From IMG/VR virus record IMGVR_UViG_3300018414_000012, positions 1 through 42,145 of that record: a DNA stretch of 42,145 bases; one strand, 5' to 3'. This DNA comes from a virus. Below, piece by piece: positions 29,856 to 38,529 of this stretch. A program made the translations under genes and the position numbers. The notes below the pieces were generated by a model. The model searched no databases. It was not told the origin of the DNA and saw nothing but the letters and a program-made list of their open reading frames with translations. The number at the start of each line of letters is the position of its first letter. Positions within the stretch are counted from its first letter, which is position 1.

Positions 29856-32660
29856 TTAGCTTTGTGAAAGTGTTTCCCTGTTGGTTGTTGTTGCCGAAAC
29901 CTTGATTCCCCGGATCATCGGACGTCCAATGACGCGGCGGAGGTTGAGAGAGCCGTTGAAACCACGGAGACCGCCGATCCTTGCCCGCAAATCGGCCGTT
30001 TCAGATGGAGGAAGCGGAATCCCGAGCAGCGTGCTGCTGGCCAGAACCTCGTTGCCGTCTGAATCCGGGTCTTCGGTGAAAAATGTCATGCCAATATCAA
30101 CCTGTGATGAGCCTGACTTCATCTGGACCCCAAAATCAGCGAATCGTTTCCTCTCGCCGGTCCCGTTGAGGTAAGCGCGGGTCGTCATCTTGGAATCAAT
30201 CGGAAATTCCTCGGTTCCAGTGAAAGCATTGGTCGCAATGCGGTCGAAATCCATGTCTGTCTTGTCAACCGCATGGATTCCTCCGGTTGAGGTGATGGCA
30301 TACAGGTCATTCCGCTGGCCGGAACGCCCGATGATGAAATTGTTGATCAGGAAATTAGGATCTCCGAACGTATCCACGCTCTCCCACTGGGAATTCAGGA
30401 GATTAAACACCAGAATCGAGTTGTTTCCGATGGCATCTCCTTGTTTCGGCGCGGAATCCAGCGGAACTGCGAGCCAATAACGGTTGTTGAAGTAGGTCCC
30501 GACCGCCATCGGCGCTAGATCCTGTGAAATCCGGTCGATATACGGCTGGATGGCCTCGGAAAGCGGCTTCTCGGTGCCGCGCAGATTGTAATCGTTCAGG
30601 AATTCCAGCCAGTAAACCCCGTTGTCCGAAAGGAAGAAGATGGAATTGCCCTGGGTCACCACCGACTTGCGGGCGAGACACCCGATTTCCCGAGTAAGCT
30701 CTCGCACGGAGGTATCCTGGAGCGTCCCCACGGTGCCAACAACCGCATGCAGCGAGTTCCGGTTAAGGACCACCAGCGTGTCGGAATAGAACGGGTGAAG
30801 CGCCACGATGTAATCCGCCGTTCCATCAGTGATCCGGAATTGATTCTGCAACGGATCATAGGTATCCGTGTCGAGGATGTCGGAAGCCACCAGTTCGTCA
30901 CGGATGTTCCGATCCACGAAAGGAGTTCCGTAGTTATACCAATACGGCCCCCAAATCCGGCGCTGGAAATAGATGGCCCACGGGAAGGCCGGGGCAAAGA
31001 TGAATCCACCGCCAACCGAAACCTGCCGACCGATCTGGACGGAATTGGAGCCAGAAGCCGAATCAGGGACAGGAATGTAACACCGGATGATCGTGGCCCC
31101 GGAAATGGATTCAACCTGGTATTGCTTTCCGACCAAAGAGGAGAACCGCACATCCGTCGCCCCGTAGATCGTGATGTAATCGCCCTTGTTGATCGAGACG
31201 TTGCCGGAAACGGTGAATTCAACCAGTCCATCAGACGAGGAAATCCCGGAGCCGTTCGCCGTCAGAATCTGCGGCTGCGTGTAAGGCCCTGACGGAACCA
31301 ATGTGAAATCAGTCGCCCCCCGAACCCATTCCATCCCGGTCTTGCCGGCACGGAACAACAGCACCTTGTCCATGGCCTGAACCATGTTGATTTCCCCATC
31401 CAGCGTCTCAGTCCCCGGCAGCCCAATGGATGTCACCGAACCATCCGACAATGCCACCCGTTTCACCTCGTTTCCATACGCGAGAAAAATCGATTCGTCG
31501 TTGTTGCTCGATGGATCTGAGTAAAGGCATGATCCCAGAACCTGACCCGTGGAAAAATCATCAATCCGAGACAGGACCGTAGCGCCGGTAACGTCGTAAC
31601 TCTCGCCGCCCATCGCGTTGGCGATCTCGAATTCCAACGTGTTCGCATCGGTCGGAGTCATGAACCAGACACCGTTCGGATCAACCGCCGGAGTTCCTCC
31701 CACGTCTTCCAGACCGAGATAAGATGCCCCTCCACTCCCACCCTGTAGATAAATTGGACCGATTGCAGCTACTGGCCCGGTCACGGTTCCTGATGGTGAG
31801 GCCACAACAAGTTCTCCAGCCGAAGAAAAACCATCAATCGTATTCACCAAATTAATGACCTGCTGCGCTGTATTTGGAGCAAGGGATACAACAGGCGATC
31901 CCACGGAAATCCCGTTCGGAATCCATGTGGTTATCTGGTCGGGCCTTTGAACCTCGTCATTGCTATACCATGACGCAAAAATAATCCCGTCATCGTAACG
32001 CAGCCACCAATTATCTTGGAACGGCTTCTCGCACTGAATCTGCGTATTCGATGGGTCCCGCCAAATATCGGGACCTTGGCCTAATAGGGTTGGGAAAACA
32101 ATCGGATTTCCCAACCCATCCGAAAGCGTTCCCGCCACGTTCAGCGCTCCGGTGGTGCTGTAAAAAATGGTGATCACCTTGTCCTCAACTGTCGCCAACA
32201 GAGGTCCTCCTACATACGCGGAAGCGGTGTAAGTAACCGAAATTCCAGAACCACCCATCCCGCTCACAACCGCCGTGTATCTCACCGAATTATTCGCCCC
32301 GGACGGATTCACGATCACCGTGGCCGCTGAATCGCCTCCCACCGGCAGTCCATGTGCTGGCACCGTCAACGTCACCAACTCGCCCACCCGCGACGCCGCC
32401 GTAACAACCGCCCCGCCAAGTTCATCCACCAGCCAGAACGGAAGTCTCAACGGCGAACCCGTGATGATCGATCCCTCCGAAACCACATCAACCCCCGGCC
32501 TCGGTCTCCAATCTCCGTCAATACGGCCGTTCATCGACAACGCCAGTATCCCGGCTCCCAGCTGCCACGGCGGCAACCTCAAATTAACCCCAATGAATCC
32601 AATGTCACCATCGTCCACAACGGCATCATCCAGTCCTCCGGCTGTGCGGTATCGTGGCAT
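29856..32660 (-). CDS. Tail nozzle-like protein, 934 aa
   Basis: Begins MPRYRTAGGLDDAVVDDGDI then 'RPRPGVDVVS'. The C-terminal half has FLSDNGVYWLEFLNDYNLRG, YFNNRYWLAVPLDS and 'LVFNLLNSQWESVDT', which match beta-propeller nozzle proteins of podoviruses (T7 gp12 or P22 gp10 type). It forms the tip of the short tail that fibres attach to. Largest tail protein here. Confidence 0.75.
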   Translation of the reverse strand: MPRYRTAGGLDDAVVDDGDIGFIGVNLRLPPWQLGAGILALSMNGRIDGDWRPRPGVDVVSEGSIITGSPLRLPFWLVDELGGAVVTAASRVGELVTLTVPAHGLPVGGDSAATVIVNPSGANNSVRYTAVVSGMGGSGISVTYTASAYVGGPLLATVEDKVITIFYSTTGALNVAGTLSDGLGNPIVFPTLLGQGPDIWRDPSNTQIQCEKPFQDNWWLRYDDGIIFASWYSNDEVQRPDQITTWIPNGISVGSPVVSLAPNTAQQVINLVNTIDGFSSAGELVVASPSGTVTGPVAAIGPIYLQGGSGGASYLGLEDVGGTPAVDPNGVWFMTPTDANTLEFEIANAMGGESYDVTGATVLSRIDDFSTGQVLGSCLYSDPSSNNDESIFLAYGNEVKRVALSDGSVTSIGLPGTETLDGEINMVQAMDKVLLFRAGKTGMEWVRGATDFTLVPSGPYTQPQILTANGSGISSSDGLVEFTVSGNVSINKGDYITIYGATDVRFSSLVGKQYQVESISGATIIRCYIPVPDSASGSNSVQIGRQVSVGGGFIFAPAFPWAIYFQRRIWGPYWYNYGTPFVDRNIRDELVASDILDTDTYDPLQNQFRITDGTADYIVALHPFYSDTLVVLNRNSLHAVVGTVGTLQDTSVRELTREIGCLARKSVVTQGNSIFFLSDNGVYWLEFLNDYNLRGTEKPLSEAIQPYIDRISQDLAPMAVGTYFNNRYWLAVPLDSAPKQGDAIGNNSILVFNLLNSQWESVDTFGDPNFLINNFIIGRSGQRNDLYAITSTGGIHAVDKTDMDFDRIATNAFTGTEEFPIDSKMTTRAYLNGTGERKRFADFGVQMKSGSSQVDIGMTFFTEDPDSDGNEVLASSTLLGIPLPPSETADLRARIGGLRGFNGSLNLRRVIGRPMIRGIKVSATTTNRETLSQS

Positions 32661-32942
32661 TTACATGGTGTATCCAATTACCAATCCAGAAAGAACCAGG
32701 AAGCTCGTTGTCTCGCCGCCAATCCCAATTCCCGCCGGAATGGTAGCAGCCTCGAAAGAAGTCACATTACCCGTAACATTGCTGACAAAATCAATGATGA
32801 CGGCATCATTGATGACCTGAATCCACCGACACTTGACCGGTGAACCGTCTGGGTTTACCCCGGCCGTCGATGCCCAGTCGTTACCACCCGCGAGAATGTA
32901 ACCACCCTCCTGACCCTGCAACTGATACGAATCTCCGCGCAT
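32661..32942 (-). CDS. 93-aa structural-region protein
   Basis: Beta-rich small protein (MRGDSYQLQGQEGGYILAGG; VIIDFVSNVTGNVTSFEAAT) ending immediately before the nozzle-like start. First gene of the tail operon. Probably a small virion part. Confidence 0.6.
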   Translation of the reverse strand: MRGDSYQLQGQEGGYILAGGNDWASTAGVNPDGSPVKCRWIQVINDAVIIDFVSNVTGNVTSFEAATIPAGIGIGGETTSFLVLSGLVIGYTM

Positions 32943-33410
32943 GCTGCAGGAATACCAGAAAACCCGTCATACCGTCAACCACAATTGCAACTTGCTTGCG
33001 ATATCAGCCATCTTCCGTAGATCCAGGATCATGAGCGGCCCATTGTCCAATTTTTAAAGGGGTGATTATCCGGTTGGGGTTGTGAGCATCAGGCAAATCG
33101 CACCCCCCTCCCCCCTAGTATGGGCAATGTAGATTCGTGCAATCTGCACAACTTGTTACAATATACATAACATTGAATTGGACACTACACTCGCCATCTC
33201 GCAACTCACTGGTAATGAGTGGTGATCCATCAAGCGCGCTCGATAACATTCGAATCCTTGCCTAATCCTCCGCTATTGAGATTGGATCGGCACGAATAGC
33301 ATCACGATGTAATCACAGGCAGCATCTCAGGCGCGTGCGTTCAACGATTCTCTCCACAACCGCAACCGGTATTCTCCACTGCATTCCTTCCTCACCTCAT
33401 CCATCCGCTG
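32943..33410. promoter_or_regulatory. 468-bp intergenic region upstream of tail operon
   Basis: No supported gene. It holds a C/T-rich run (CCCCCCTCCCCCC near 33103-33116), a possible minus-strand promoter (TTGCAC, 16 bases, TACTAG, about 33117-33144), and one copy of the TGCCTAATCCTC motif. As the longest gap in this part of the genome, it is a candidate late promoter, origin or packaging region. Confidence 0.4.
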
Positions 33411-33801
33411 TCATTCATTCCCCGCGCTGATCACCAGCTTGCCCAGCATGTTCCTGGACGCACACTCGGCCAGAATCTCTCTGATCACTTCGGGGGATGC
33501 TGGGGAGCAGGTAATCTCGTGATGGTATCGGATCGGGATCTTGCCATCAAAAGAGATCCTCACTTGGTGCCCGATCTTATGCGGCGTTCCATAGTCCTCT
33601 TCCTTCTTCATTTTAACGGTCATGGTCGCTGATAGATCAAGATTATTGCATTCTGGTTGCGATAAAAGTCGTGATTCCACTGGTTGCCTGTGGTTTTGCG
33701 TCATCGCGTGGTTTCGAAGGTCCTAACCTTTGGATTGCCTAATCCTCCGAAAATTGTGGTTCGTTCCAGTAAATCAACGGTTTTCCTTGCCTAATCCTCT
33801 G
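33259..33801. repeat. Three copies of TGCCTAATCCTCYG
   Basis: Copies at 33259-33272, 33736-33749 and 33788-33801, all in the same direction; the first and third share the longer CCTTGCCTAATCCTC. On the minus strand they read CRGAGGATTAGGCA. The last two lie in the 3' end of the 100-aa gene. Possible protein-binding or promoter motif. Confidence 0.6.
33411..33623 (-). CDS. 70-aa hypothetical protein
   Basis: Starts MTVKMKKEEDYGTPHKIGHQ; the next part has strand-like VRISFDGKIPIRYHHEITCS and ends with a helix. A Met four residues in (33611) or one further upstream (33704) is possible. Not recognised. Confidence 0.55.
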   Translation of the reverse strand: MTVKMKKEEDYGTPHKIGHQVRISFDGKIPIRYHHEITCSPASPEVIREILAECASRNMLGKLVISAGNE

Positions 33802-34041
33802 ATTTCTGCATTTGGTGCTCGACGGGTCGTTAGGCTTTTTGTGTAGAATCTTGTCCGTTGCACGAGGGATAGCGGTTGAAGAGCGTGTTATGCCATCCGA
33901 AAGCTGGTTGGTTCGTGGCACGGTATCAATGCCCGCATGCTGGTCACACAACGGCATACCAGCGCGTTCCGGCCTTGGTTTGGCTGGTTGGTTGCAGGGC
34001 TGCCAGTGCGACCCGTCGTAGAGCATGCAAAGGCATTTCAT
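33739..34041 (-). CDS. 100-aa Cys/Pro-rich hypothetical protein
   Basis: Begins MKCLCMLYDGSHWQPCNQPA with further CDQH, a possible metal site. The C-terminal 40 residues look less constrained and contain two copies of the repeated 14-mer. Start overlaps the 23-aa gene by ATGA. Confidence 0.5.
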   Translation of the reverse strand: MKCLCMLYDGSHWQPCNQPAKPRPERAGMPLCDQHAGIDTVPRTNQLSDGITRSSTAIPRATDKILHKKPNDPSSTKCRNQRIRQGKPLIYWNEPQFSED

Positions 34042-34109
34042 GGGTTCAGCATTCGTGAAATTGCTATCCCAACGAGAAAACACAGCAGCAGGGTAAATAT
34101 CTCGCTCAC
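34038..34109 (-). CDS. 23-aa membrane peptide, GTG start
   Basis: A single hydrophobic helix (IFTLLLCFLVGIAIS). The GTG overlaps the upstream stop (GTGA) and is preceded by GAGGAAGAG, a good ribosome site. The stop overlaps the next ATG. Another member of this phage's set of tiny one-helix peptides. Confidence 0.5.
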   Translation of the reverse strand: MSEIFTLLLCFLVGIAISRMLNP

Positions 34110-34393
34110 CTCTTCCTCGCTTTCCAAGCCGCGATGGCTTCGACCGCCGTCTTGATGGCATCGGGAAATTTGGTCGTTGGCCCGAGGAAGTATTCCAGAG
34201 CCACCGCCAGCCTCTCCGCAGCTTGCTCGGTGGACTTGAGTTGCTCGCGAACGCCGGCAAGCTCGTGGTCGTGGTCGGATAGCCGCACAAACTCGCCGTC
34301 GATGTCAGGTTCCATGCGTGGGTATCGCATTCCGTATTCGCTGTATTCGATGTAGTCGATGCCTGGACTGAAACGCTGGATTTGCTCACTCAC
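34106..34393 (-). CDS. 95-aa hypothetical protein
   Basis: Tyr-rich N-terminus (GIDYIEYSEYGMRYPRMEPD) then a coiled coil (LAGVREQLKSTEQAAERLAV) and a C-terminal basic helix. Overlaps the 253-aa gene by ATGA. Not recognised. Confidence 0.6.
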   Translation of the reverse strand: MSEQIQRFSPGIDYIEYSEYGMRYPRMEPDIDGEFVRLSDHDHELAGVREQLKSTEQAAERLAVALEYFLGPTTKFPDAIKTAVEAIAAWKARKR

Positions 34394-35151
34394 GGCTCGT
34401 TCCCTCCCTTCGGTGCGGGTGGCAGGGCAAACTCGCCGCCGGAAATCATCGCTTGAACGTCTCCCTCGAAATAGGAATCAGTATCCGTCTGATGCACAAT
34501 AGTGAAGATACCCTCCACGGTGTCTTCATGGCCCCTATGGTGACCGGCAGTGTAGGCCCGGATCAGTGCAGTTTTGATAGGAACCATGTCCTGCCACTGA
34601 TGGTCGGATAGAAGTTCCTCAGACCCACTTGGATGTTCGGTGAGAATTCTGGACCGGACCGCATGATCATATATCACCAAGATTTGGTTTTCGTCAACGT
34701 ATCCCTTTTCAAGACCCTCTCTAACCCTTGGAAGATGATTCATAAGGATGTCCTTGACAATCGAATTGGCCCGAGAGTCCATTTGATTCTCCCTCTTTAA
34801 AACTACGTCTACGCCATTGGCATTCTCCGCCTTCATCGCGGCGAGTTCTGCTTTCGCCTCGGCAAGCTCGGTCTCAAGCTGGCGGGCGAATGATGCCGGG
34901 ACAATCTCGCTCCATAACGGCCCTCGTCCGATTCGATGCAATTGAACTGCATCTGTCCTAGGGGTCGGCGTCGCGGCAGGCGTTGTTTCCTCTGCATGCT
35001 TTGCATCAGCAGCCTCGTGATCCCGCTTTACCGCGTGGGCAATCATAGCCAGCGGCAGGCATCCCAAAACAAGTTTATGCTCGTCGTATAAATGCTGTGA
35101 TAGAATCGGCCAATGTTCTTCTGGTAAAAATTGAGGAGGTAAATTTTTCAT
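34390..35151 (-). CDS. 253-aa hypothetical early protein
   Basis: Begins with MKNLPPQFLPEEHWPILSQH; middle coiled coil (ARQLETELAEAKAELAAMKA); C-terminus with His-rich YTAGHHRGHEDTVEG. Mosaic-looking early protein of unknown function. Starts after an A/T-rich leader with GAGGAGGTAAAT-like sequence upstream. Confidence 0.55.
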   Translation of the reverse strand: MKNLPPQFLPEEHWPILSQHLYDEHKLVLGCLPLAMIAHAVKRDHEAADAKHAEETTPAATPTPRTDAVQLHRIGRGPLWSEIVPASFARQLETELAEAKAELAAMKAENANGVDVVLKRENQMDSRANSIVKDILMNHLPRVREGLEKGYVDENQILVIYDHAVRSRILTEHPSGSEELLSDHQWQDMVPIKTALIRAYTAGHHRGHEDTVEGIFTIVHQTDTDSYFEGDVQAMISGGEFALPPAPKGGNEP

Positions 35152-35155
35152 ATTA

Positions 35156-35422
35156 TTAACCCAAAGATTTATTAAGCGCGCGATTTACACACTGCAATGC
35201 CTTGCGTGGGGTTGAGTGTTCCGAGTCAAAATAGTCGGGCACCTTGGCGGCAATGAGCGAGATACAAAACTCCAGACCTGCCTTCGCTTCGATCAGGCCG
35301 TCACGCATGGCGGCATTCTTTTTCAGCCGGTCAGTCTCCATTACAGTGAGTAGGTCTTGAAGCTCGTCCGTCTCTGGAGATGCGGGGATTCGGGTCAGCA
35401 GTTCGCGGAGTTGTCCGCCCAT
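35156..35422 (-). CDS. 88-aa hypothetical early protein
   Basis: Helical (MGGQLRELLTRIPASPETDE; AKAGLEFCISLIAAK). The ATG at 35422 avoids a long overlap with the upstream gene; a GTG at 35434 or an ATG at 35500 are alternatives. Not recognised. Confidence 0.55.
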   Translation of the reverse strand: MGGQLRELLTRIPASPETDELQDLLTVMETDRLKKNAAMRDGLIEAKAGLEFCISLIAAKVPDYFDSEHSTPRKALQCVNRALNKSLG

Positions 35423-35426
35423 GGAC

Positions 35427-35765
35427 TCACTCACTCGCGGCTCCTTCCCGTGCCACGAGGCTTTGGTTCCAATGTTCGGCACGTGGTGGTGCGTATTCAT
35501 CAGGAATCAGTATAGTGATTCTTTCTAACACGCTGTATCTCCATAAGTCTTTGCCGGCATCTGGTTTTTTTCCATAAAGCCGCCACTTTCCGTCAGAGTC
35601 CATGGCAGCAAACTTGAACCAAGGCGACTGCACGGACCAAAACGAGGTCCAGTCGAAATCCTGCTCCTGCTCAAACTCGCAACCCAAGCTTTCAAATTCA
35701 GCGATCACTTCTACGACTTGCCCCACCTCGAACGGCGGGACGGGGGTTGTCAGGATGATTTTCAT
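35427..35765 (-). CDS. 112-aa hypothetical early protein
   Basis: Opens MKIILTTPVPPFEVGQVVEV, then an aromatic-rich middle (DFDWTSFWSVQSPWFKFAAM). Strand-rich, small-domain-like. Start overlaps the upstream stop by ATGA. Not recognised. Confidence 0.6.
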   Translation of the reverse strand: MKIILTTPVPPFEVGQVVEVIAEFESLGCEFEQEQDFDWTSFWSVQSPWFKFAAMDSDGKWRLYGKKPDAGKDLWRYSVLERITILIPDEYAPPRAEHWNQSLVAREGAASE

Positions 35766-36034
35766 AGCTTTTTCTTTCTGGCTTGCAGGGTTGGGGTGGT
35801 TTTCTTCCAGAGGATCGTTTTGCTGGCTTTCCCGACTCGCACGACGAAGCCCATTCGCTCCAACTTGGTTAGCCGGTTGCAGATTGCGACAAACGAAACA
35901 CCGTCCTCTTGCAGGTCAAAACTGGTGGTCGGTCCGTCCTTCTTGAATCGCTTCAAGGTCGCTGCGTATTCGGCGGGTATTGGATCCTGCCCGGATCCCT
36001 TGCAGGTCGGGCAGGTGTGGAGTGGTGGTTTCAT
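35762..36034 (-). CDS. 90-aa protein with CPTCKGSG motif and winged-helix-like domain
   Basis: The N-terminal TCPTCKGSGQD is a DnaJ-type CxxCxGxG half-knuckle. Residues 30-80 (FVAICNRLTKLERMGFVVRV) resemble a winged helix. Possibly a small DNA-binding regulator. Confidence 0.55.
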   Translation of the reverse strand: MKPPLHTCPTCKGSGQDPIPAEYAATLKRFKKDGPTTSFDLQEDGVSFVAICNRLTKLERMGFVVRVGKASKTILWKKTTPTLQARKKKL

Positions 36035-36037
36035 GGT

Positions 36038-36292
36038 TTATGCCTTTTTGATAATTCCAAGACGGCGTCCAAGGGCGGTGCAGAGACGTGCTGCGATCTC
36101 ATTGGAATGGGCGGAAATGCTGCTATATACGTTTCCCTTTGGGTAAACTTGGAGATCGCAAAAGCTTCCGCCATTCCCGCGTGTTGTCGTAAACCGGCGG
36201 ATAAACTCGCCTTCCTCGTTTTCGAAGCCGGAGATTTCATTGATCTCGATAAGCTCTGAATCGTGTGTGATTGCTGTGGTGATGTTGGGCAT
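36038..36292 (-). CDS. 84-aa hypothetical protein
   Basis: MPNITTAITHDSELIEINEI, then strand-rich and C-terminal basic helix (ALGRRLGIIKK). Ends three bases before the next ATG. Not recognised. Confidence 0.55.
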   Translation of the reverse strand: MPNITTAITHDSELIEINEISGFENEEGEFIRRFTTTRGNGGSFCDLQVYPKGNVYSSISAHSNEIAARLCTALGRRLGIIKKA

Positions 36293-36351
36293 GACGGGAA
36301 TATAGCAAGGGGAAAATGAGTCGGGGGATTGAACCTGGCCCGGGGAAAATA

Positions 36352-36633
36352 TTAGAGGTGGCGAGCAATGCGGGATGTTTCTTCCTGAATCAATTCGGGT
36401 TCAACCGTTTTTTGAATGTAACCCCATCCAAGGGCGCGCCAGCTGTCAATTTTCTTGATAAAGATACAACGTGCATCCGCGTCACCGACGGAAGGAATCA
36501 CAAGATAATATTCAATCTTGCGAGCATAAACAACCCGATTTATGAATTTAAGACCGGGGAGGGATGCAACAACGTGGGTTTGCATTCCCCTGAACTTTGA
36601 AAGAGGAACTGATTTGGTTTTGTTGTTGGACAT
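36352..36633 (-). CDS. 93-aa hypothetical protein
   Basis: MSNNKTKSVPLSKFRGMQTH, strands (VYARKIEYYLVIPSVGD), C-terminal helix. ATG at 36633 chosen over an upstream TTG. Not recognised. Confidence 0.55.
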   Translation of the reverse strand: MSNNKTKSVPLSKFRGMQTHVVASLPGLKFINRVVYARKIEYYLVIPSVGDADARCIFIKKIDSWRALGWGYIQKTVEPELIQEETSRIARHL

Positions 36634-36685
36634 GCGCAACAACTATCCCTCATGGATGGATCGGTCAATATTTTATTTCGTGAAA

Positions 36686-37072
36686 TCAAAAAGGAATACT
36701 GTCGTCTTCCTGAAAGTCATCCGCCGTGGCCGTTTCTGTCGGAGGCGGCGCACCTCCCTGGGTTGCGCTGCGGGAATAGCTCTGGTGCTCCGGTGACCGC
36801 GCCTCCTTTTCGATCTTCCACGCCGCGAGCGAGACATACCAACGGCCATTGTGCTCGTTGCCCCGCAGGTTGAACTGGACGGTGACGCCGTCGCCGATGC
36901 GGTATCCATCGAGCACGGCGCATTTGTCCTTCACCACTTCAAGCGGGATTTCCCGCGAGAACTTCTCATCTTCCGTCTTCACGACGAAGGTGCGTTTCTG
37001 GAATCCGCTGGCGAAAGTCTGCGTTTCCATGATCGCGACAATGTCGCCCTTGATTTCGTATGCTGTGCTCAT
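36686..37072 (-). CDS. Single-stranded DNA-binding protein, DUF3127 type
   Basis: 128 aa. An OB-fold-like core (MSTAYEIKGDIVAIMETQTF; FNLRGNEHNGRWYVSLAAWK) matches DUF3127, and the acidic tail DDFQEDDSIPF is the SSB C-terminal tip that recruits partners. It should coat ssDNA during replication and RecT-driven recombination. Start follows the SD-less leader AACAAAACACCAAA. Confidence 0.8.
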   Translation of the reverse strand: MSTAYEIKGDIVAIMETQTFASGFQKRTFVVKTEDEKFSREIPLEVVKDKCAVLDGYRIGDGVTVQFNLRGNEHNGRWYVSLAAWKIEKEARSPEHQSYSRSATQGGAPPPTETATADDFQEDDSIPF

Positions 37073-37299
37073 TTTGGTGTTTTGTTAGTGTGAATGTTGG
37101 TTGCTTCTCTGAAAGCCTGCTCCAGTTGGGCCGGCGAGGGGGTGCCAGCGGAGGCTCGCTTAACCGCGCTGTTCATCTCAGCGTGAACAGCCGAGACGCG
37201 CTTGGAGGCATCATAGCGGAGCTTCTGGGCCATCCCCTCGTGGCGCATGGCTTCCGCCATCTCCCACATGGCCAACTCCATCTCTTTGAGGATGTTCAT
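37069..37299 (-). CDS. 76-aa helical hypothetical protein
   Basis: MNILKEMELAMWEMAEAMRH then Lys/Ala helices. Start at 37299 overlaps the upstream stop (ATGA); its end overlaps the SSB start. Not recognised. Confidence 0.55.
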   Translation of the reverse strand: MNILKEMELAMWEMAEAMRHEGMAQKLRYDASKRVSAVHAEMNSAVKRASAGTPSPAQLEQAFREATNIHTNKTPK

Positions 37300-37697
37300 T
37301 TGGTTCTTTCCAAGATTGAAGTTAAGGATCGGCCCCAAAGCTGCATCCAAGATCCTTCCCCTTTTTCCCGCTGGTAAGCTTTCACTTTTTCCATGTCGCC
37401 AAGGTATCGGCTGATTGAATCACAGACTTTCGACTTGAGCATATCCGGGGAAATCCCCGCCTGACGATGAAACTCAAAAAATCTGGAATACAGTTTTCGC
37501 GTGAGGAAAGCCTTTTCAGGGCAGCTTTTCAAAAGACTGTCCGAGCTATCAGCCCTCATCTTTTCGCAAAGCGACTTCAATTCGTCCTCTCTCCAGTAGC
37601 GGTTAACAATCAGCATAATGATGTTGACGTAGTGGCACACGCGGCAATCCATACCGAATTCCGCGTCGTTCCTTTTGCATTCTTGACACTGTTTCAT
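37296..37697 (-). CDS. 133-aa zinc-finger-like protein
   Basis: N-terminal CQECKRNDAEFGMDCRVC gives two CxxC pairs (zinc knuckle), followed by helices. Lies directly after the replication protein. Could be a replication accessory or loader factor; not recognised. Confidence 0.6.
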   Translation of the reverse strand: MKQCQECKRNDAEFGMDCRVCHYVNIIMLIVNRYWREDELKSLCEKMRADSSDSLLKSCPEKAFLTRKLYSRFFEFHRQAGISPDMLKSKVCDSISRYLGDMEKVKAYQREKGEGSWMQLWGRSLTSILERTK

Positions 37698-38437
37698 TTG
37701 TATCCGAGGGGCAGGGGTTCTGAGTCTTGCGGGCTTGTCGGTTTGAATCCGTATTTTCTAGCCCATAGCCGAGCCTTGTCCACCTCTCCGTTCCAATGGT
37801 TTAGCAGGGACAACAGGCCGGTGCGGCGGTGTAGCGGCTCGTTCTGCCGTTCTGTCGCCTTGTAAAAGGCTTCCACGAGGGCTATTTCGTCTTCCTTGAA
37901 ATCCACTTCGGAAAATGCAGCCACTTCGTTGTTGTGCCACTTGGTTGATGGCTCACGTTTCATGACCGACCCTATTCGGATCATTTCGGGAGTCGATTCT
38001 TTGGCGCTCTTTTCCTTACCTTTACCTATTCCTTTACCTTTACCTATACCTATGGGGCTTGGAAGCCCCTTCTTAGGGGCATTAGGAATCATTGTTGATG
38101 ATTCGGGAAATCTTGTAGAATTGCGCTCCAAGATCGAGATGATCTGCTTATGGGCGGGATTGTCTGGATTCAGCGGATCGTTTTTTTGATGCCTTAAAAA
38201 GTTCTTCACCCAAACCCATCCAGAAGCCTCTTTAATGCCCCTTTCAAGGCCCTTTAAAGCCCCTTCACAATGAGACTGAGAAAGTTTCGTATGAAACTGC
38301 ATCAGGTCCAAGTCCACTTCCCAAAATCCAGCATTGTCGCACCTGTCAAGGATGTATAAAAACGCCAACTTGTGATGGCCGGGGAGCGCGCGGAACCATG
38401 GATCATCCCACTTTTCGGTTGCGGTGAACCTTCTCAC
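37694..38437 (-). CDS. Replication initiator-like protein (O-like)
   Basis: About 247 aa. The N-terminal RRFTATEKWDDPWFRALPGH then KLAFLYILDRCDNAGFWEVD is a phage replisome-organiser winged-helix pattern; a Gly/Lys/Ile linker encoded by 6-bp repeats follows, then a C-terminal domain (YKATERQNEPLHRRTGLLSL). The GTG at 38437 overlaps the 21-aa stop; an ATG at 38461 is the alternative. No helicase gene was seen, so host DnaB is presumably used. Confidence 0.6.
   Translation of the reverse strand: MRRFTATEKWDDPWFRALPGHHKLAFLYILDRCDNAGFWEVDLDLMQFHTKLSQSHCEGALKGLERGIKEASGWVWVKNFLRHQKNDPLNPDNPAHKQIISILERNSTRFPESSTMIPNAPKKGLPSPIGIGKGKGIGKGKEKSAKESTPEMIRIGSVMKREPSTKWHNNEVAAFSEVDFKEDEIALVEAFYKATERQNEPLHRRTGLLSLLNHWNGEVDKARLWARKYGFKPTSPQDSEPLPLGYK
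38014..38053. repeat. 6-bp microsatellite in replication gene
   Basis: CCTTTA/CCTATT-type hexamers, coding on the minus strand for a Gly-Lys/Gly-Ile linker. The length is a multiple of three, so copy changes keep frame. Confidence 0.7.
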
Positions 38438-38499
38438 TCTGCCACCGCCTTCCAGGACCATTCCGAGCTTATCGAGCTGTATTTTTTCAGGATTTTCAT
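38434..38499 (-). CDS. 21-aa peptide, coupled to replication gene
   Basis: MKILKKYSSISSEWSWKAVA; follows a CAAACACC leader and its stop overlaps the GTG of the replication gene. May act only as a leader for coupled translation. Confidence 0.35.
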   Translation of the reverse strand: MKILKKYSSISSEWSWKAVAE

Positions 38500-38529
38500 G
38501 GTGTTTGTGGAATTGGTTAAAGCGTCCGT

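Noticed and set aside
30747-32843. Several long plus-strand frames opposite the nozzle gene
   Set aside because: Arg/Pro-rich mirror frames of a clear minus-strand gene.
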